Assembly (NCBI RefSeq): GCF_900110485.1
Contig: NZ_FODY01000008.1
Span: 93,187 to 157,186 of the forward strand
Reading direction: 5' to 3'
Source of the DNA: Propionispora vibrioides
GTDB lineage: Bacteria > Bacillota > Negativicutes > Propionisporales > Propionisporaceae
DNA length: 64,000 bases
Under the pieces are notes generated by a model. The model was not told where the DNA came from, did no database searches, and saw nothing but the letters and a program-made list of their open reading frames with translations. The first letter of the stretch is position 1, and each line of letters starts with the position of its first letter. A program made the translations under genes and the position numbers. Below, one piece after another: positions 9,385 to 18,431 of this stretch.

Positions 9385-10251
9385 TTATAGCAAAGCACAT
9401 AAGTAAATTACGCCCACACCAAGAAGAGCCAGTGAACTTAAAATAGGCAACGGCTTTTCAACAAAATATTGTAATTGCGGATAGGGAGCAATAACTGCTT
9501 CCTTTTTTACTTTCCACACCGTATAAGAAATAGCCAGCAGAGCGATGCCCATTCCACCGGCAAAAGCACCGACGAGTAAAAGTCCCAGCCAGGCAAGGTG
9601 TAAGGTCAGGCAAAAGATAAAAATCACACTGGTTACCGGACAGGGAACCAAACCAACCGAACACGCAATCCAGGCCGGATTGCTCATCGCGGGACGGTTG
9701 GTTGCCAAGTTACCGGTTTGTTTTGTTTGCATAGCGTTATATAGGGTGTTAAGACTAATTCCAATGATCAAGACAGCAGCAACCAGTTGCAGGTCGACAT
9801 TCAACTGCTGTGTACTCAGCGAAGCATATTTCCCCAGTACGAGATACGTGACTGCTATCATAGTGGTCGCTGACAATGCATGCAACAAGGCGGCAGCAAG
9901 GGAAACAAAGCCGACTTCCTTTACCCTGCGTTGCTTGGCAAGAATCCAGGTAGAAAGCAGTGTTTTTCCATGCCCTGGCCCCAAGGCATGTAAGGCGCCA
10001 TAAACAAATGATAGCCCCAACAGGGAGGCAAGTAAGCGAAGATTCGTTTGCGCCTGTAATTCTTTTACGGCCAAGGCTACCTGATGGTTCATTTCCTGCT
10101 GCAGTTTGCTAAGAAACCGTAAATACGGATTATGCTCAATAAACAGATTGACTGGCATTAAAAGAGAATGCAGTGTATTACCCAAGAAATAAACTATACC
10201 ATATAGAAGTAAGCCGCAAACGATACATACGATAAAATGCTTAGTTTTCAT
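9385..10251 (-). CDS. NicO-family nickel/cobalt transporter
   Basis: 288 aa polytopic membrane protein with the NicO-family motif LGPGHGKTLLSTWIL near residue 92 and about six to seven helices. NicO/RcnA-type proteins move Ni(II) or Co(II) across the inner membrane, in either direction depending on the member. ATG 10251 has AGGTGA 7 nt upstream. It follows a DUF1007 gene by 10 bp, a pairing seen in many genomes where the DUF1007 protein is an extracytoplasmic partner. The operon is bracketed by two inverted copies of the MITE-like repeat. Confidence 0.82.
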   Translation of the reverse strand: MKTKHFIVCIVCGLLLYGIVYFLGNTLHSLLMPVNLFIEHNPYLRFLSKLQQEMNHQVALAVKELQAQTNLRLLASLLGLSFVYGALHALGPGHGKTLLSTWILAKQRRVKEVGFVSLAAALLHALSATTMIAVTYLVLGKYASLSTQQLNVDLQLVAAVLIIGISLNTLYNAMQTKQTGNLATNRPAMSNPAWIACSVGLVPCPVTSVIFIFCLTLHLAWLGLLLVGAFAGGMGIALLAISYTVWKVKKEAVIAPYPQLQYFVEKPLPILSSLALLGVGVIYLCALL

Positions 10252-10261
10252 AATTTTTCAC

Positions 10262-10804
10262 CTAAAATGAAACATAAATTTTGTCGATACCACTTTCGCT
10301 CCGTTGTTCCAAGCTAACCGGTTGAGCACCTTGATTATCTATTTGAAAATTACCGGGATACATATCGAACTGATTATAAATAGTAGGATCATCAAACCAT
10401 AAGGTTACACTGTGATTGATAGGTTGATTGATAAACAAGGTAAAGCGGCATTGTAAAATGCCATCTACAAACGTTGTTTGAAAATATGCCGGCATAAGGT
10501 TAGGATAAGGCTTGCCGTCGATTTCAAGATATGTATAATAGCCGGAACGAGGCGCCTGGCTGCCATTCACCAATAGCTGCATTTGCGGAAACACTAAATT
10601 CCAGATGGCAGCACTGTCGGAGCCACCGCTTTCTTTAAATAAAGCGGATGACATATCGTCAAAGTCCCATTCCACATTGATCTGAGAAACAGCGTGGTTA
10701 CCGGTGACAATCGTCGCTTTCGGCGTAATAAACACATGGGGATGTGCGCTGACCGGCAAAGTAAATATGAAGCTACAGAGTACTGCCATAAGCCAAATTT
10801 TCAT
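10262..10804 (-). CDS. DUF1007 family exported protein
   Basis: About 180 aa. A signal peptide (MKIWLMAVLCSFIFTLPVSA) is followed directly by HPHVFITPKATIV, the typical mature N-terminus of DUF1007 proteins, so it is expected in the periplasm or at the outer face of the inner membrane. It precedes the NicO transporter and probably assists metal transfer to it; the His residues at the mature N-terminus could bind metal. ATG 10804 has GGGAGAG about 9 nt upstream. The longer frame to 10837 would start inside the upstream repeat and is rejected. Confidence 0.8.
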   Translation of the reverse strand: MKIWLMAVLCSFIFTLPVSAHPHVFITPKATIVTGNHAVSQINVEWDFDDMSSALFKESGGSDSAAIWNLVFPQMQLLVNGSQAPRSGYYTYLEIDGKPYPNLMPAYFQTTFVDGILQCRFTLFINQPINHSVTLWFDDPTIYNQFDMYPGNFQIDNQGAQPVSLEQRSESGIDKIYVSF

Positions 10805-10827
10805 AAGTTGTTCTCTCCCAAATTGCC

Positions 10828-10991
10828 GGATAACCACTGATTAATTCACGCTACGCGTTCTGACGGATCTTTTTTCGCCTGACTGCGTCAGCAAAACCTT
10901 GAAATAGCGGCACTATTCCTGCGGTTTTGCTTCCTTGCCAGGCGAAAAAATCTCTCGCCAGGCCGACAGGTTCATTTAATCAGTGGTTACC
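10828..10991. repeat. Palindromic MITE-like repeat, copy B
   Basis: Inverted relative to copy A. Ends GGATAACCACTGATTAATT and AATCAGTGGTTACC. It lies 24 bp upstream of the DUF1007 start codon, so the operon's promoter must be inside or beyond it. Confidence 0.85.
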
Positions 10992-11020
10992 TAGAATGAT
11001 CATTAGCCTTTATTGGCTAA

Positions 11021-11797
11021 CTATAGATTGAATAGCAGCCCCGGTATGAATCCCTTTTTTAAGAGAATATAAGAAAGCGAGTGGGTTTGGTCATGGTGAA
11101 AGATCGGAATTCTCTTTAACGTAAAGGGATGCTTAAAGGTTTCCACGCCCAGACGGGTAGACCATCCGGCCATATAGCCGGCTTCTTGTGCTATCTGCAG
11201 CGTATCGCTGGAATAACTTCCGCCGGGATAGGCAACAAAGTCCACTTTACTGCCTATGATTTGTTCAAGCGTAACCTTGGATTCCGCTAATTCAATTTTA
11301 ACCTCATCAATAGAAAGCGTGCCCAGTAAGCGATGCGTCACCGTATGCGACCCGAAGTCCATACCGGCAGCCTGCATTTCACGAATTTGCGATATAGTCA
11401 AGCGATCAGCTTGTCCAATAATACCGGTAATAATATAAAAGCTTGCAACCATAGAATATTTTTGCAATAGGGGAAACGCATAGAGATAATTGTCCAGATA
11501 GCCGTCATCAAAAGTAATGATCAAAGGTTTCTCCGGTAGTACAACCGCTTTATGCTGGATGATTTGCTGAACCTGATTAAGCGATAAAGTCGTATAGCCT
11601 TCCTGAGACAAGGCCTTAACGTTTGACTCAAAATGTTCAGCCGTAATTGTATACGGATTATCTTCCTGGCCAATCCGATGATACAGTAATACCGGAATAC
11701 TATGATTCAGACCTTCATATTCCCAAAGAAATGACAATCCAGCTACAGTGCCCATCGCACCGAAACCAAGTTTCAAAAACTGCCGACGTGAAAGCAT
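11021..11797 (-). CDS. Polysaccharide deacetylase family protein with a Tat-type signal
   Basis: 258 aa. The N-terminus MLSRRQFLKLGFGAMG carries a twin-arginine motif (SRRQFLK) followed by a hydrophobic stretch, so export by Tat is predicted. The NodB homology domain follows, with ITFDDGYLDN (catalytic base and metal Asp), FGSHTVTHRLL (metal His residues) and YPGGSYS. Such enzymes remove N-acetyl groups from cell-wall or surface polysaccharide. VLLYHRIG is typical of the PgaB/IcaB-like branch. It is apparently monocistronic; its ATG is at 11797 with GGAGAA about 6 nt upstream. Confidence 0.88.
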   Translation of the reverse strand: MLSRRQFLKLGFGAMGTVAGLSFLWEYEGLNHSIPVLLYHRIGQEDNPYTITAEHFESNVKALSQEGYTTLSLNQVQQIIQHKAVVLPEKPLIITFDDGYLDNYLYAFPLLQKYSMVASFYIITGIIGQADRLTISQIREMQAAGMDFGSHTVTHRLLGTLSIDEVKIELAESKVTLEQIIGSKVDFVAYPGGSYSSDTLQIAQEAGYMAGWSTRLGVETFKHPFTLKRIPIFHHDQTHSLSYILLKKGFIPGLLFNL

Positions 11798-11995
11798 AAA
11801 ACATTTTCTCCTAAATAGTGGCTTTAGCTAATGTATCCTTGTTTATTATACAACTGCCTGCATTTCTTGAAAATAGGAATATTCCTATTAAGCGCAAAAT
11901 GTTTTTTTATATTGGCACAGCTCAATGCAGGGAATCAATGAAGCCGTCCCCTTTTTGAGGTTTAAATTAGAGTTCGTTAAGTTTCAGAGATAAAA

Positions 11996-12069
11996 ACGGC
12001 AAGGCTCAGAGAATCTGATGCCTTGCCGTAAATATTATTCATAGTTGGTGCGCCGGGAGAACCACGCAA
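11996..12069 (-). repeat. Duplicated terminator hairpin plus tRNA-Arg 3-prime end remnant
   Basis: The hairpin at 11996-12029 (ACGGCAAGGCTCAG...CTGATGCCTTGCCGT) and the following ATAGTTGGTGCGCC match the sequence 3-prime of the intact tRNA-Arg at 13690-13750. Read on the minus strand, 12046-12069 is GTGGTTC-TCCC-GGCGCACCA, the T arm and acceptor end of that tRNA with a short internal deletion. A tRNA 3-prime end and its terminator have therefore been copied to the far side of the WG-repeat gene. The rest of 11798-12140 shows no gene. Confidence 0.75.
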
Positions 12070-12140
12070 TGATATAAAATACCTTGTTCTATCTACTAGC
12101 ACAAAGTCACTTTACTAATTAAAGCTCTGACTCTAATTCT

Positions 12141-13577
12141 TCATTGATAGCTCCAAGAAGTCAGTTTTCCTTTCATATCTACATATCCCCATTTATTATT
12201 TACTTTTATCGGTGCTAATCCATGGGCAAATGGTAATGCGTAGTCATACTCGTTTGAAATTAATTCATCCCCATTTTGTTTATAAAACTTCCATTTCCCC
12301 TCACCAAAAACTCTAAAGTTTTTACTATCATCATAAATAATATACTCATATACTTTGCTTTGTATCGGTATCACAACTTTATCTGTTTTATCAATAACTC
12401 CATACTTGTTGTCTAATTGCACTTTAAATAATCCATCACCAATTGAACTTATGTAATCATATTTTAAAGGAATAATTTCTTGACCGTCAGTATCAAAAAC
12501 ACCTTCCTTACCATTCAATTTTACAATAATCAAATTGTCTCCAGCATACATTGTCGAACCATTATAAAGCTGTGCCAAATAATAAAGATTATCATATTGT
12601 AGTGGAATAATGACTCTATTTTCTTTATTAATCAACCCCTCTTTTTTATTAAGTGCAACTACTGCTAGACCGTCCTTAAAAGGATGTCCACTATCATACT
12701 CAAAAGGAATGACCGTTTTATCCCTTTCATCAATATAGCCCCATTTTCCAGCAACAGATACCGCGGCCAGCCCTTCACTGAAATAATAATACCCCGCATA
12801 TCTCCAGTCCTCATCATATTTTAGAGGAATTACTTCTTGCCCCCGATAATTGATAAATCCAAATTTCTTATCTTTCTGAACCCTAATTAAGTTAGTTCCC
12901 ATGCTTACTCGATCATATTCTACCGGAATAAGTTCCTTCCCGCTTCGATCAGCAATACCCCATTTATCCCCCTGCCGTACTACGGAAAGTTTTTTTACTG
13001 GATCTTTTTCATCCCACTGTGAAGAACTTGAAATAAAATTATACCCAACAGGAATTATCGTATGCCCCGACTCATCCAACAGGCCCACCTTGCTATTTAG
13101 AATCACATTAATTGTTCTGTTAAAATTAATTTCGATTTTATCATAAAATACCGGAACAATTTGCCTGCCAGTTGTATTATAAACACCCCATTTCCCTCCC
13201 TGCTTCACAGCAAGAAGCTCATTCTGAGGTCTATTCCGCCAATCTTTGCAATAAGTTATTTCTTCATATTGAGCAGGAATAATTTCCTTTCCCGATGTAC
13301 TGATTACTCCATACTTGCCAGCAATTTTAATGATTGCAGTTCCTTTATAAAAACTTATATTTTCATATTCAGCAGGTACAACAAAATTACCCTTTAAATC
13401 GATAAGCCCCCACTTCCCATTTATTTTAACTGCTGCTAAGTTCTCGGAGAAAGAACGAGCCTCATCAAATTTCAGATTTTGTTTTTCATCCGCATAAACC
13501 TTTATTCCGACACTTGAAATAAATAGAATCAAGATAAAACTAAAACATAATACCTTTTTATTAAATTGCAAAATCAA
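12141..13577 (-). CDS. WG-repeat exported protein
   Basis: 478 aa. An N-terminal signal peptide or anchor (residues about 8-29) precedes twelve tandem repeats of roughly 35 residues built on GKWGLID...VVPAEYE, the WG/KWG beta-rich repeat. These proteins are extracytoplasmic and of unknown function. The coding DNA is distinctly more AT-rich than the neighbours, and the gene sits between a tRNA-Arg 3-prime remnant (12046-12069) and the intact tRNA-Arg (13738-13814), which suggests acquisition by transfer at the tRNA. The final repeat ends the protein with no further domain. Confidence 0.85.
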   Translation of the reverse strand: MILQFNKKVLCFSFILILFISSVGIKVYADEKQNLKFDEARSFSENLAAVKINGKWGLIDLKGNFVVPAEYENISFYKGTAIIKIAGKYGVISTSGKEIIPAQYEEITYCKDWRNRPQNELLAVKQGGKWGVYNTTGRQIVPVFYDKIEINFNRTINVILNSKVGLLDESGHTIIPVGYNFISSSSQWDEKDPVKKLSVVRQGDKWGIADRSGKELIPVEYDRVSMGTNLIRVQKDKKFGFINYRGQEVIPLKYDEDWRYAGYYYFSEGLAAVSVAGKWGYIDERDKTVIPFEYDSGHPFKDGLAVVALNKKEGLINKENRVIIPLQYDNLYYLAQLYNGSTMYAGDNLIIVKLNGKEGVFDTDGQEIIPLKYDYISSIGDGLFKVQLDNKYGVIDKTDKVVIPIQSKVYEYIIYDDSKNFRVFGEGKWKFYKQNGDELISNEYDYALPFAHGLAPIKVNNKWGYVDMKGKLTSWSYQ

Positions 13578-13689
13578 CCACTTCTTTCATATATTTATTT
13601 ATCAAATAAGGACTCCCCTGATTCTATTTCATCCAGAATTACAAAAAACCTGCCTAATTAATACATAAAGTAAGCTACCTAGAACACAA

Positions 13690-13722
13690 ACGGCAAGGCT
13701 CAGAAATCTGATGCCTTGCCGT
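13690..13722 (-). terminator. Probable terminator of tRNA-Arg
   Basis: The hairpin ACGGCAAGGCTCAG / CTGATGCCTTGCCGT lies 15 nt beyond the tRNA CCA end, and on the minus strand runs into TTTGTG. It is the best-preserved copy of the hairpin also found at 3862 and 11996. Confidence 0.65.
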
Positions 13723-13737
13723 AAGTATATCCATAGT

Positions 13738-13814
13738 TGGTGCGCCTGGGAGGACTCGAACCACCGACCAACGGTTTAGGAAACCGCTGCTCTATCCACC
13801 TGAGCTACAGACGC
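13738..13814 (-). tRNA. tRNA-Arg (anticodon CCU)
   Basis: 77 nt including an encoded CCA. Acceptor GCGTCTG pairs with CAGGCGC; the D stem is GCTC/GAGC; anticodon stem GCGGT/ACCGT encloses loop TTCCTAA, giving anticodon CCU (reads AGG). The T arm is GGTGG-TTCGAGT-CCTCC with one U-U mismatch at the middle pair. A consensus promoter precedes it, and partial copies of this locus occur at 12046-12069 (3-prime end) and 21981-22024 (5-prime half). Confidence 0.93.
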
Positions 13815-13835
13815 ATATACCATTGTACTCAAAAT

Positions 13836-13864
13836 ATTATAGCAAATCGTCTGAACCTTGTCAA
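13836..13864 (-). promoter_or_regulatory. Sigma-A promoter of tRNA-Arg
   Basis: Read on the minus strand, TTGACA (13859-13864), 17 nt, TATAAT (13836-13841), both perfect consensus; the tRNA begins 21 nt after the -10 box. Continuing to about 13926 the sequence resembles the flank of the truncated tRNA copy near 22031-22126. No gene is visible between 13815 and 14170 apart from this and the Fur box. Confidence 0.85.
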
Positions 13865-14097
13865 AAAGACCGGCGATTTATGCTTATGGCTTCGCTTTTA
13901 CAAATTGTCCCTCGTTACAACTTTATCCATGCTGTCTGTCTTACCACATTCACCACCTTTATTTATACTATCAGGAATTTTCAGAATGCGACCCTTCCCG
14001 TGACATTGAGAACTTTCCAAAAGCAAGAGTCAATTTGGTAAAAATCCATCCAAATTGTAACTATGTCCATTTTAATGTGTGTTGTATTTTGATACAA

Positions 14098-14112
14098 TGA
14101 TAATGAATATCA
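14098..14112 (+). promoter_or_regulatory. Fur box upstream of the siderophore-binding lipoprotein
   Basis: TGATAATGAATATCA matches the 7-1-7 Fur consensus TGATAAT-N-ATTATCA at 13 of 14 arm positions. It lies about 60 bp before the start of the substrate-binding protein, so iron repression of the transport operon is expected. Confidence 0.75.
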
Positions 14113-14170
14113 AAATCGTATTCAATGTGGAGTTAATCTTAGCTCTTCGGATTAAACGAAACGGAGGACA

Positions 14171-15175
14171 TTGCAAATTAGAATGAAAAAGCTTATAGGG
14201 TTGACTGTCGCTCTCTTCCTATTGACGGGCATACTAACCGGATGTGCTGAGACGCCTTCGAATAGCAGCACAACATCGAAAGTTACCGATAAAACAGCTG
14301 TGGAAATAACCTGGCCACGAACAATAAAAGATGCTTTAGGCAAACAAATAACCTTGAAGAAAAAACCTGAACGGATTGTGCTTCTTGATTTTGGGTTCAT
14401 GGAAAGTATGTTCGCGTTGGGCGTTCCCCCCATTGCCTCGACTTATGCCGAAAGGTCATTAAAAGGTTTTGGAACTTTACAGCCCTACGCCGCGAATGCG
14501 CAAATTGAAGAATTGGGGGAAGGCAGGGCGCCAAATCTTGAGAAACTGGCGGAACTGGCGCCTGATCTTATTCTCCAGACCGCCGAGCCGGAACATCTGG
14601 ATATGAAGTTATACGAAAGAGCTTCTCAGATCGCTCCCGTAGTAACATTCAACAGTTCTGACTGGAAAGAACAGTTGAGGAATTTCGCCGCATGCCTCGG
14701 TGAAGAAAAAAAGGCAGAGGCATACATTATATCTATCGAAACACTACTTGCTGAATCCAGAAAAAAGCTTTCCGGACATAATGGCAAAACCGTGGCGTTA
14801 CTATTTGAGAGCAGCGGTAATAAAGGCAACTTTGTCATTACGGGCTCTGCGGAAAATCCGGTGTGGTTCGACAGGGAAACCGGCCTTGGTCTGACGCCTC
14901 CGGACGGTTATCCCAGGAAAGGGGAAGCGATATCTTTGGAAGGTTTGGCGGCGATAAACCCGGATTATATCTTCCTGTTCGGTTCATTGGGGTCGGCGGC
15001 GAACGACTACAAACAAAACTATTTGTCGGAAAAAACGCAGGCTTCCTCCGTCTGGCAATCGTTAACCGCCGTAAAAAACAGACATGTTTATCAGCTTGAC
15101 GCGGCAGTGCGGGCAGTCGGCCCCCTGAGCATCAAGCTTGGAATTGAAACCATAGTTGAGAACATGACCAAGTAA
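14171..15175 (+). CDS. Ferric-siderophore ABC transporter substrate-binding lipoprotein
   Basis: 334 aa. A lipoprotein signal (MKKLIGLTVALFLLTGILTGC, lipobox LTGC) precedes a two-lobed periplasmic-binding domain of the FecB/FhuD type (KKPERIVLLDFGFMES, ELGEGRAPNLEKLAELAPDLIL, IETIVENM). It binds an iron complex in the envelope and delivers it to the FecCD-type permeases that follow. GGAGG at 14163-14167 lies 3 nt from TTG 14171 and 15 nt from ATG 14183; neither spacing is ideal, so the start is uncertain by four codons. A Fur box upstream supports iron regulation. Confidence 0.87.
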   Translation: MQIRMKKLIGLTVALFLLTGILTGCAETPSNSSTTSKVTDKTAVEITWPRTIKDALGKQITLKKKPERIVLLDFGFMESMFALGVPPIASTYAERSLKGFGTLQPYAANAQIEELGEGRAPNLEKLAELAPDLILQTAEPEHLDMKLYERASQIAPVVTFNSSDWKEQLRNFAACLGEEKKAEAYIISIETLLAESRKKLSGHNGKTVALLFESSGNKGNFVITGSAENPVWFDRETGLGLTPPDGYPRKGEAISLEGLAAINPDYIFLFGSLGSAANDYKQNYLSEKTQASSVWQSLTAVKNRHVYQLDAAVRAVGPLSIKLGIETIVENMTK

Positions 15176-15198
15176 GGAATCCCCTTCGATATATTCTA

Positions 15199-15236
15199 AG
15201 CCAGGGACAGCAAAAAGCCTGCGCCTGGCTTTTTGT
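15199..15236 (+). terminator. Intrinsic terminator between binding protein and permeases
   Basis: AAGCCAGG pairs with CCTGGCTT and is followed by TTTTGTTG. It separates the lipoprotein gene from the downstream permeases in a 125-bp gap, probably setting a higher level of binding protein than of permease by partial termination. Confidence 0.65.
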
Positions 15237-15300
15237 TGTCTTAACAATTATTAGCCCGGTCCAGCGCGCGAGCGCGTGACATGGAGGAGATACATAAGCA

Positions 15301-16347
15301 ATGGATCAATCAAAATTCCCGGCAAAGCCGGTTCAAATCAATCGAATAAAAAGCTACCCCTGGGCGGCATGGCTGACCATCGCCGGCGGCACAGGACTAC
15401 TGGCGATGATCATGGCATTTTCCATTACCAGAGGAGCAGCCCAAATCCCGCTGTCCTCGGTATGGAACGCCTTGTTTCACTTTAATCCGGCAGATACACA
15501 GCACTTGATTGTGGTGGACCTACGCCTGCCCCGCGTGCTGGCCAGTGCCTTGGCGGGCGCGTCCTTGGCGGTGGCTGGGGCTGTTATGCAGGGTGTGACC
15601 CGCAATCCTATGGCAGATTCCGGCTTAATGGGTTTAAACGCCGGAGCAGGGTTTGCTCTCTCCATCTGCTTTGCATTTTTCCCCGAACTGCCCTACCTGC
15701 GGCTTATCCTGTTTTCCTTTATGGGAGCGGCCATAGGCGCGGGATTTACGTATGGCATCGCGTCCCTGCAGCGTGGCGGGGCGACCCCTATGCGCTTGGT
15801 ACTCGCAGGTGCGGCAGTCACCGCATTGCTGACTGCACTTAGTCAGGGTATTGCTTTGTACTTCAATGTAGCGCAAAATATCATGTTTTGGACGGCGGGC
15901 GGCGTGGCCGGCTCCAACTGGGAACAAGTCAGGATTATGATCCCATGGATTACGGTCACCCTTCTGGGCGCAATCGCCCTTTCCCGTTCCATTTCCATCA
16001 TGAGTTTGGGTGAAGATGTGTCCAAGGGCTTGGGGCTAAATACACTGCTTGTCAATTTACTCAGCAGCGCCGTCGTGCTGTTACTGGCCGGCGCTGCTGT
16101 GGCGGTGGTCGGTGCGGTGGGTTTTGTAGGGCTGATCGTACCGCATCTGGCTCGGTTTCTCATTGGGGTGGATTACCGCCTCATTATTCCCTCCTCGATA
16201 GTGTTAGGAAGCCTGTTGGTGGTATTGGCGGATTTGGGTGCGAGAACGCTCAACCCGCCCTTTGAGACTCCCATTGGCGCGCTCATCGCCTTGATCGGCG
16301 TTCCTTTCTTCCTGTACCTGGCCCACAAAGAAAGGAGGGCGCTATGA
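15301..16347 (+). CDS. FecCD-family iron-siderophore permease (first)
   Basis: 348 aa with about nine to ten membrane helices. Typical FecCD/BtuC family stretches are visible: LRLPRVLASALAGASLAVAG, GVTRNPMADSGLMGLNAGAG and VGAVGFVGLIVPHLARFLIG. It forms a heterodimeric inner-membrane channel with the next protein. GGAGGAGA lies 11-12 nt before ATG 15301. Its stop overlaps the next start by 4 bp (ATGA). Confidence 0.9.
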   Translation: MDQSKFPAKPVQINRIKSYPWAAWLTIAGGTGLLAMIMAFSITRGAAQIPLSSVWNALFHFNPADTQHLIVVDLRLPRVLASALAGASLAVAGAVMQGVTRNPMADSGLMGLNAGAGFALSICFAFFPELPYLRLILFSFMGAAIGAGFTYGIASLQRGGATPMRLVLAGAAVTALLTALSQGIALYFNVAQNIMFWTAGGVAGSNWEQVRIMIPWITVTLLGAIALSRSISIMSLGEDVSKGLGLNTLLVNLLSSAVVLLLAGAAVAVVGAVGFVGLIVPHLARFLIGVDYRLIIPSSIVLGSLLVVLADLGARTLNPPFETPIGALIALIGVPFFLYLAHKERRAL

Positions 16348-17387
16348 TGAATATGCAACAGGAGAAAAACCAAGCTCATAAACGAAAAATTACGCGCAGG
16401 AATACCGGTATTGTATTTGCTTTTTCGCTACTGCTCCTGTTGTCGTTTCTCGTCAGCATGAACAGCGGCTACGTAAAGCTCTCGCCGCTGGATACACTGA
16501 GCACGCTGTTCGGTGGCGGCAGCGACAGGGAAAAGCTGCTCCTGTTCGGCTTCCGGCTGCCCCGCATCGTGATTGCCATGCTGGTAGGAGCGGGACTTTC
16601 GTTGTCCGGCTGCATCATCCAGGGTGTGTCCCGCAACGCCTTGGCAGACCCCGGTCTGTTAGGCATTAACGCCGGCGCGGGATTGACGGTTATTTTATTC
16701 GTACTGTTTTTCGGCACTCAGTCCATCCTGTCGGTTTTTACTCTGCCATTTCTGGCGCTCATCGGCGCCGGCATTACGGCGGTTCTGATTTATGCCCTGG
16801 CTTACAAAGGGCATACCGGTCTGGCACCGATTCGCTTAATTTTAACCGGTGTGGCAGTGCAGGCAGGCATTGCCGCACTGACCACGGTGCTGGTGGTCAA
16901 ACTGGATGATACGCAGTTTGATTTTGTGGCAGCCTGGCAAGCGGGCAGCATCTGGGGCTCTAACTGGAAATTTGTTCTGGCACTGTTGCCCTGGCTATTG
17001 CTGTTGATTCCCTATGTGCTGTCCAAGTCCCGCGTGCTGGACGTGCTGAGTCTGGGAGATGATATCGCTTGCGGCTTAGGAGTTGCGGTGGAAAAGGAGC
17101 GCAGGCATCTGCTTGCCGCCGCTGTGGCGTTGGCGGCCTCCTGTGTGGCGGTTAGCGGCAGTATCAGCTTTGTAGGACTGATTGCGCCCCATCTGACGCG
17201 GCGGCTGGTGGGGCCGGGCCACAGGGTTTTGTTTCCCGTCTGTGCTTTGGCCGGAGCGGTACTGGTATCCGCTGCAGATACGCTTGCGCGGGTGCTTGTC
17301 CAGCCATTCGAAATTCCCACCGGCATTATGGTTTCAATTGTGGGTGCACCGTACTTCTTGTACCTGCTCACCAGGAGCAAACAGTAA
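16344..17387 (+). CDS. FecCD-family iron-siderophore permease (second)
   Basis: 347 aa, polytopic. Family motifs FRLPRIVIAMLVGAGLSLSG, GVSRNALADPGLLGINAGAG and GSISFVGLIAPHLTRRLVG mark it as the partner of the preceding permease. Translation is coupled to the upstream gene through the ATGA overlap; AAAGGAGGGC precedes the start. ATG 16347 immediately after is an equivalent start. Confidence 0.9.
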   Translation: MMNMQQEKNQAHKRKITRRNTGIVFAFSLLLLLSFLVSMNSGYVKLSPLDTLSTLFGGGSDREKLLLFGFRLPRIVIAMLVGAGLSLSGCIIQGVSRNALADPGLLGINAGAGLTVILFVLFFGTQSILSVFTLPFLALIGAGITAVLIYALAYKGHTGLAPIRLILTGVAVQAGIAALTTVLVVKLDDTQFDFVAAWQAGSIWGSNWKFVLALLPWLLLLIPYVLSKSRVLDVLSLGDDIACGLGVAVEKERRHLLAAAVALAASCVAVSGSISFVGLIAPHLTRRLVGPGHRVLFPVCALAGAVLVSAADTLARVLVQPFEIPTGIMVSIVGAPYFLYLLTRSKQ

Positions 17388-17406
17388 ACAAAGGCAGGGA
17401 GAGAAT

Positions 17407-18207
17407 ATGAACAGTATTGTAACTGAAAATCTGGCCATCGCCTATGACAACAACCTTGTTGTCGCTGATTTAAAACTTCAACTTCCCCAGGGAAAGATCA
17501 CCGCTATTATTGGACCGAACGGTTGCGGCAAATCCACGGTACTCAAAGCGATAGGACGTATTTTGAAGCCGAAAGACGGCATAGTGTACTTAAACGGCAA
17601 GGATATCCGCAGCCTTTCTACCAGAGAAATAGCACAGAAGCTGGCAATTCTGCCGCAGTCGCCACAGGCGCCGGCGGGGCTGACCGTGGGCGAGTTGGTA
17701 GCCTATGGCCGCTTTCCCCATCAGCGGGGTTTTGGCAAGCTGGGGCCCCAGGACAAAGAAATCATCGCCTGGGCGTTGGCAGCCACCAAGCTTACAGAAC
17801 TTGAAACCACTGTGGTGGATAATCTTTCGGGCGGACAAAAACAGCGGGTATGGATTGCCATGGCTCTGGCACAGCAAACCGACCTCATTTTGTTGGATGA
17901 ACCAACGACCTATCTGGACCTAACCTATCAATTGGAAGTACTGGAACTTTTATACCGGCTCAACCGGGAGCAAAACTGCACGATTGTCATGGTGCTGCAT
18001 GACCTGAACCTGGCGGCGCGTTTCGCAGATTATATGGTCGCCATCCGCAGCGGGGATATCATCCGCCACGGCACGCCGGCAGAGGTCATAACCGCCGAGG
18101 TTCTCCGTGAAACCTTCCACATCGACGCAAATGTTGTTGTAGAGCCCCGCACTGGACGTCCCGCCTGCATTTTCTATGACCTGATCAAAGGGCTGGAAAG
18201 CAATTGA
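17407..18207 (+). CDS. Iron-siderophore ABC transporter ATPase (FecE type)
   Basis: 266 aa. Walker A GPNGCGKST, signature LSGGQKQR, Walker B LILLDEPT and the switch His in VLHDLNLAARFAD are all present. It energises the two permeases. I place the start at ATG 17407 (AGGGAGAG 5-12 nt upstream) because the family N-terminus begins with IVTENLAIAYDN; the longer open frame back to 17242 runs through the permease gene. It is the last gene of the transport operon before a bidirectional terminator. Confidence 0.9.
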   Translation: MNSIVTENLAIAYDNNLVVADLKLQLPQGKITAIIGPNGCGKSTVLKAIGRILKPKDGIVYLNGKDIRSLSTREIAQKLAILPQSPQAPAGLTVGELVAYGRFPHQRGFGKLGPQDKEIIAWALAATKLTELETTVVDNLSGGQKQRVWIAMALAQQTDLILLDEPTTYLDLTYQLEVLELLYRLNREQNCTIVMVLHDLNLAARFADYMVAIRSGDIIRHGTPAEVITAEVLRETFHIDANVVVEPRTGRPACIFYDLIKGLESN

Positions 18208-18308
18208 AAGAGGTTTTGGAATGAGGCGCTGCGACAACGTAGCAGGAAGGGAGATTAGTGACATTAACCTTGCTCCAAACATACTTGTACTTTTCATCCC
18301 CTTAAAAT

Positions 18309-18353
18309 TTTTATTGCCTTCATACAGACAAACTCTGCATGAAGGCAATAAAA
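18309..18353. terminator. Bidirectional terminator between convergent siderophore genes
   Basis: A 13-bp perfect inverted repeat (TTATTGCCTTCAT / ATGAAGGCAATAA) flanked by T/A runs on both sides lies between the ATPase gene (plus) and the TonB receptor (minus). The other bases of 18208-18431 show nothing. Confidence 0.8.
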
Positions 18354-18431
18354 GTTTAGGAGAATGTCCAGCGCTTCGGCTGCTTTCCAGAATCCAAATA
18401 TCCGGAACATGGTAGTAGACAGGGTTCAGCT

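Noticed and set aside
17242..17406. N-terminal extension of the siderophore ATPase
   Set aside because: It lies inside the permease coding region; ATG 17407 has a good ribosome binding site and the family N-terminus.
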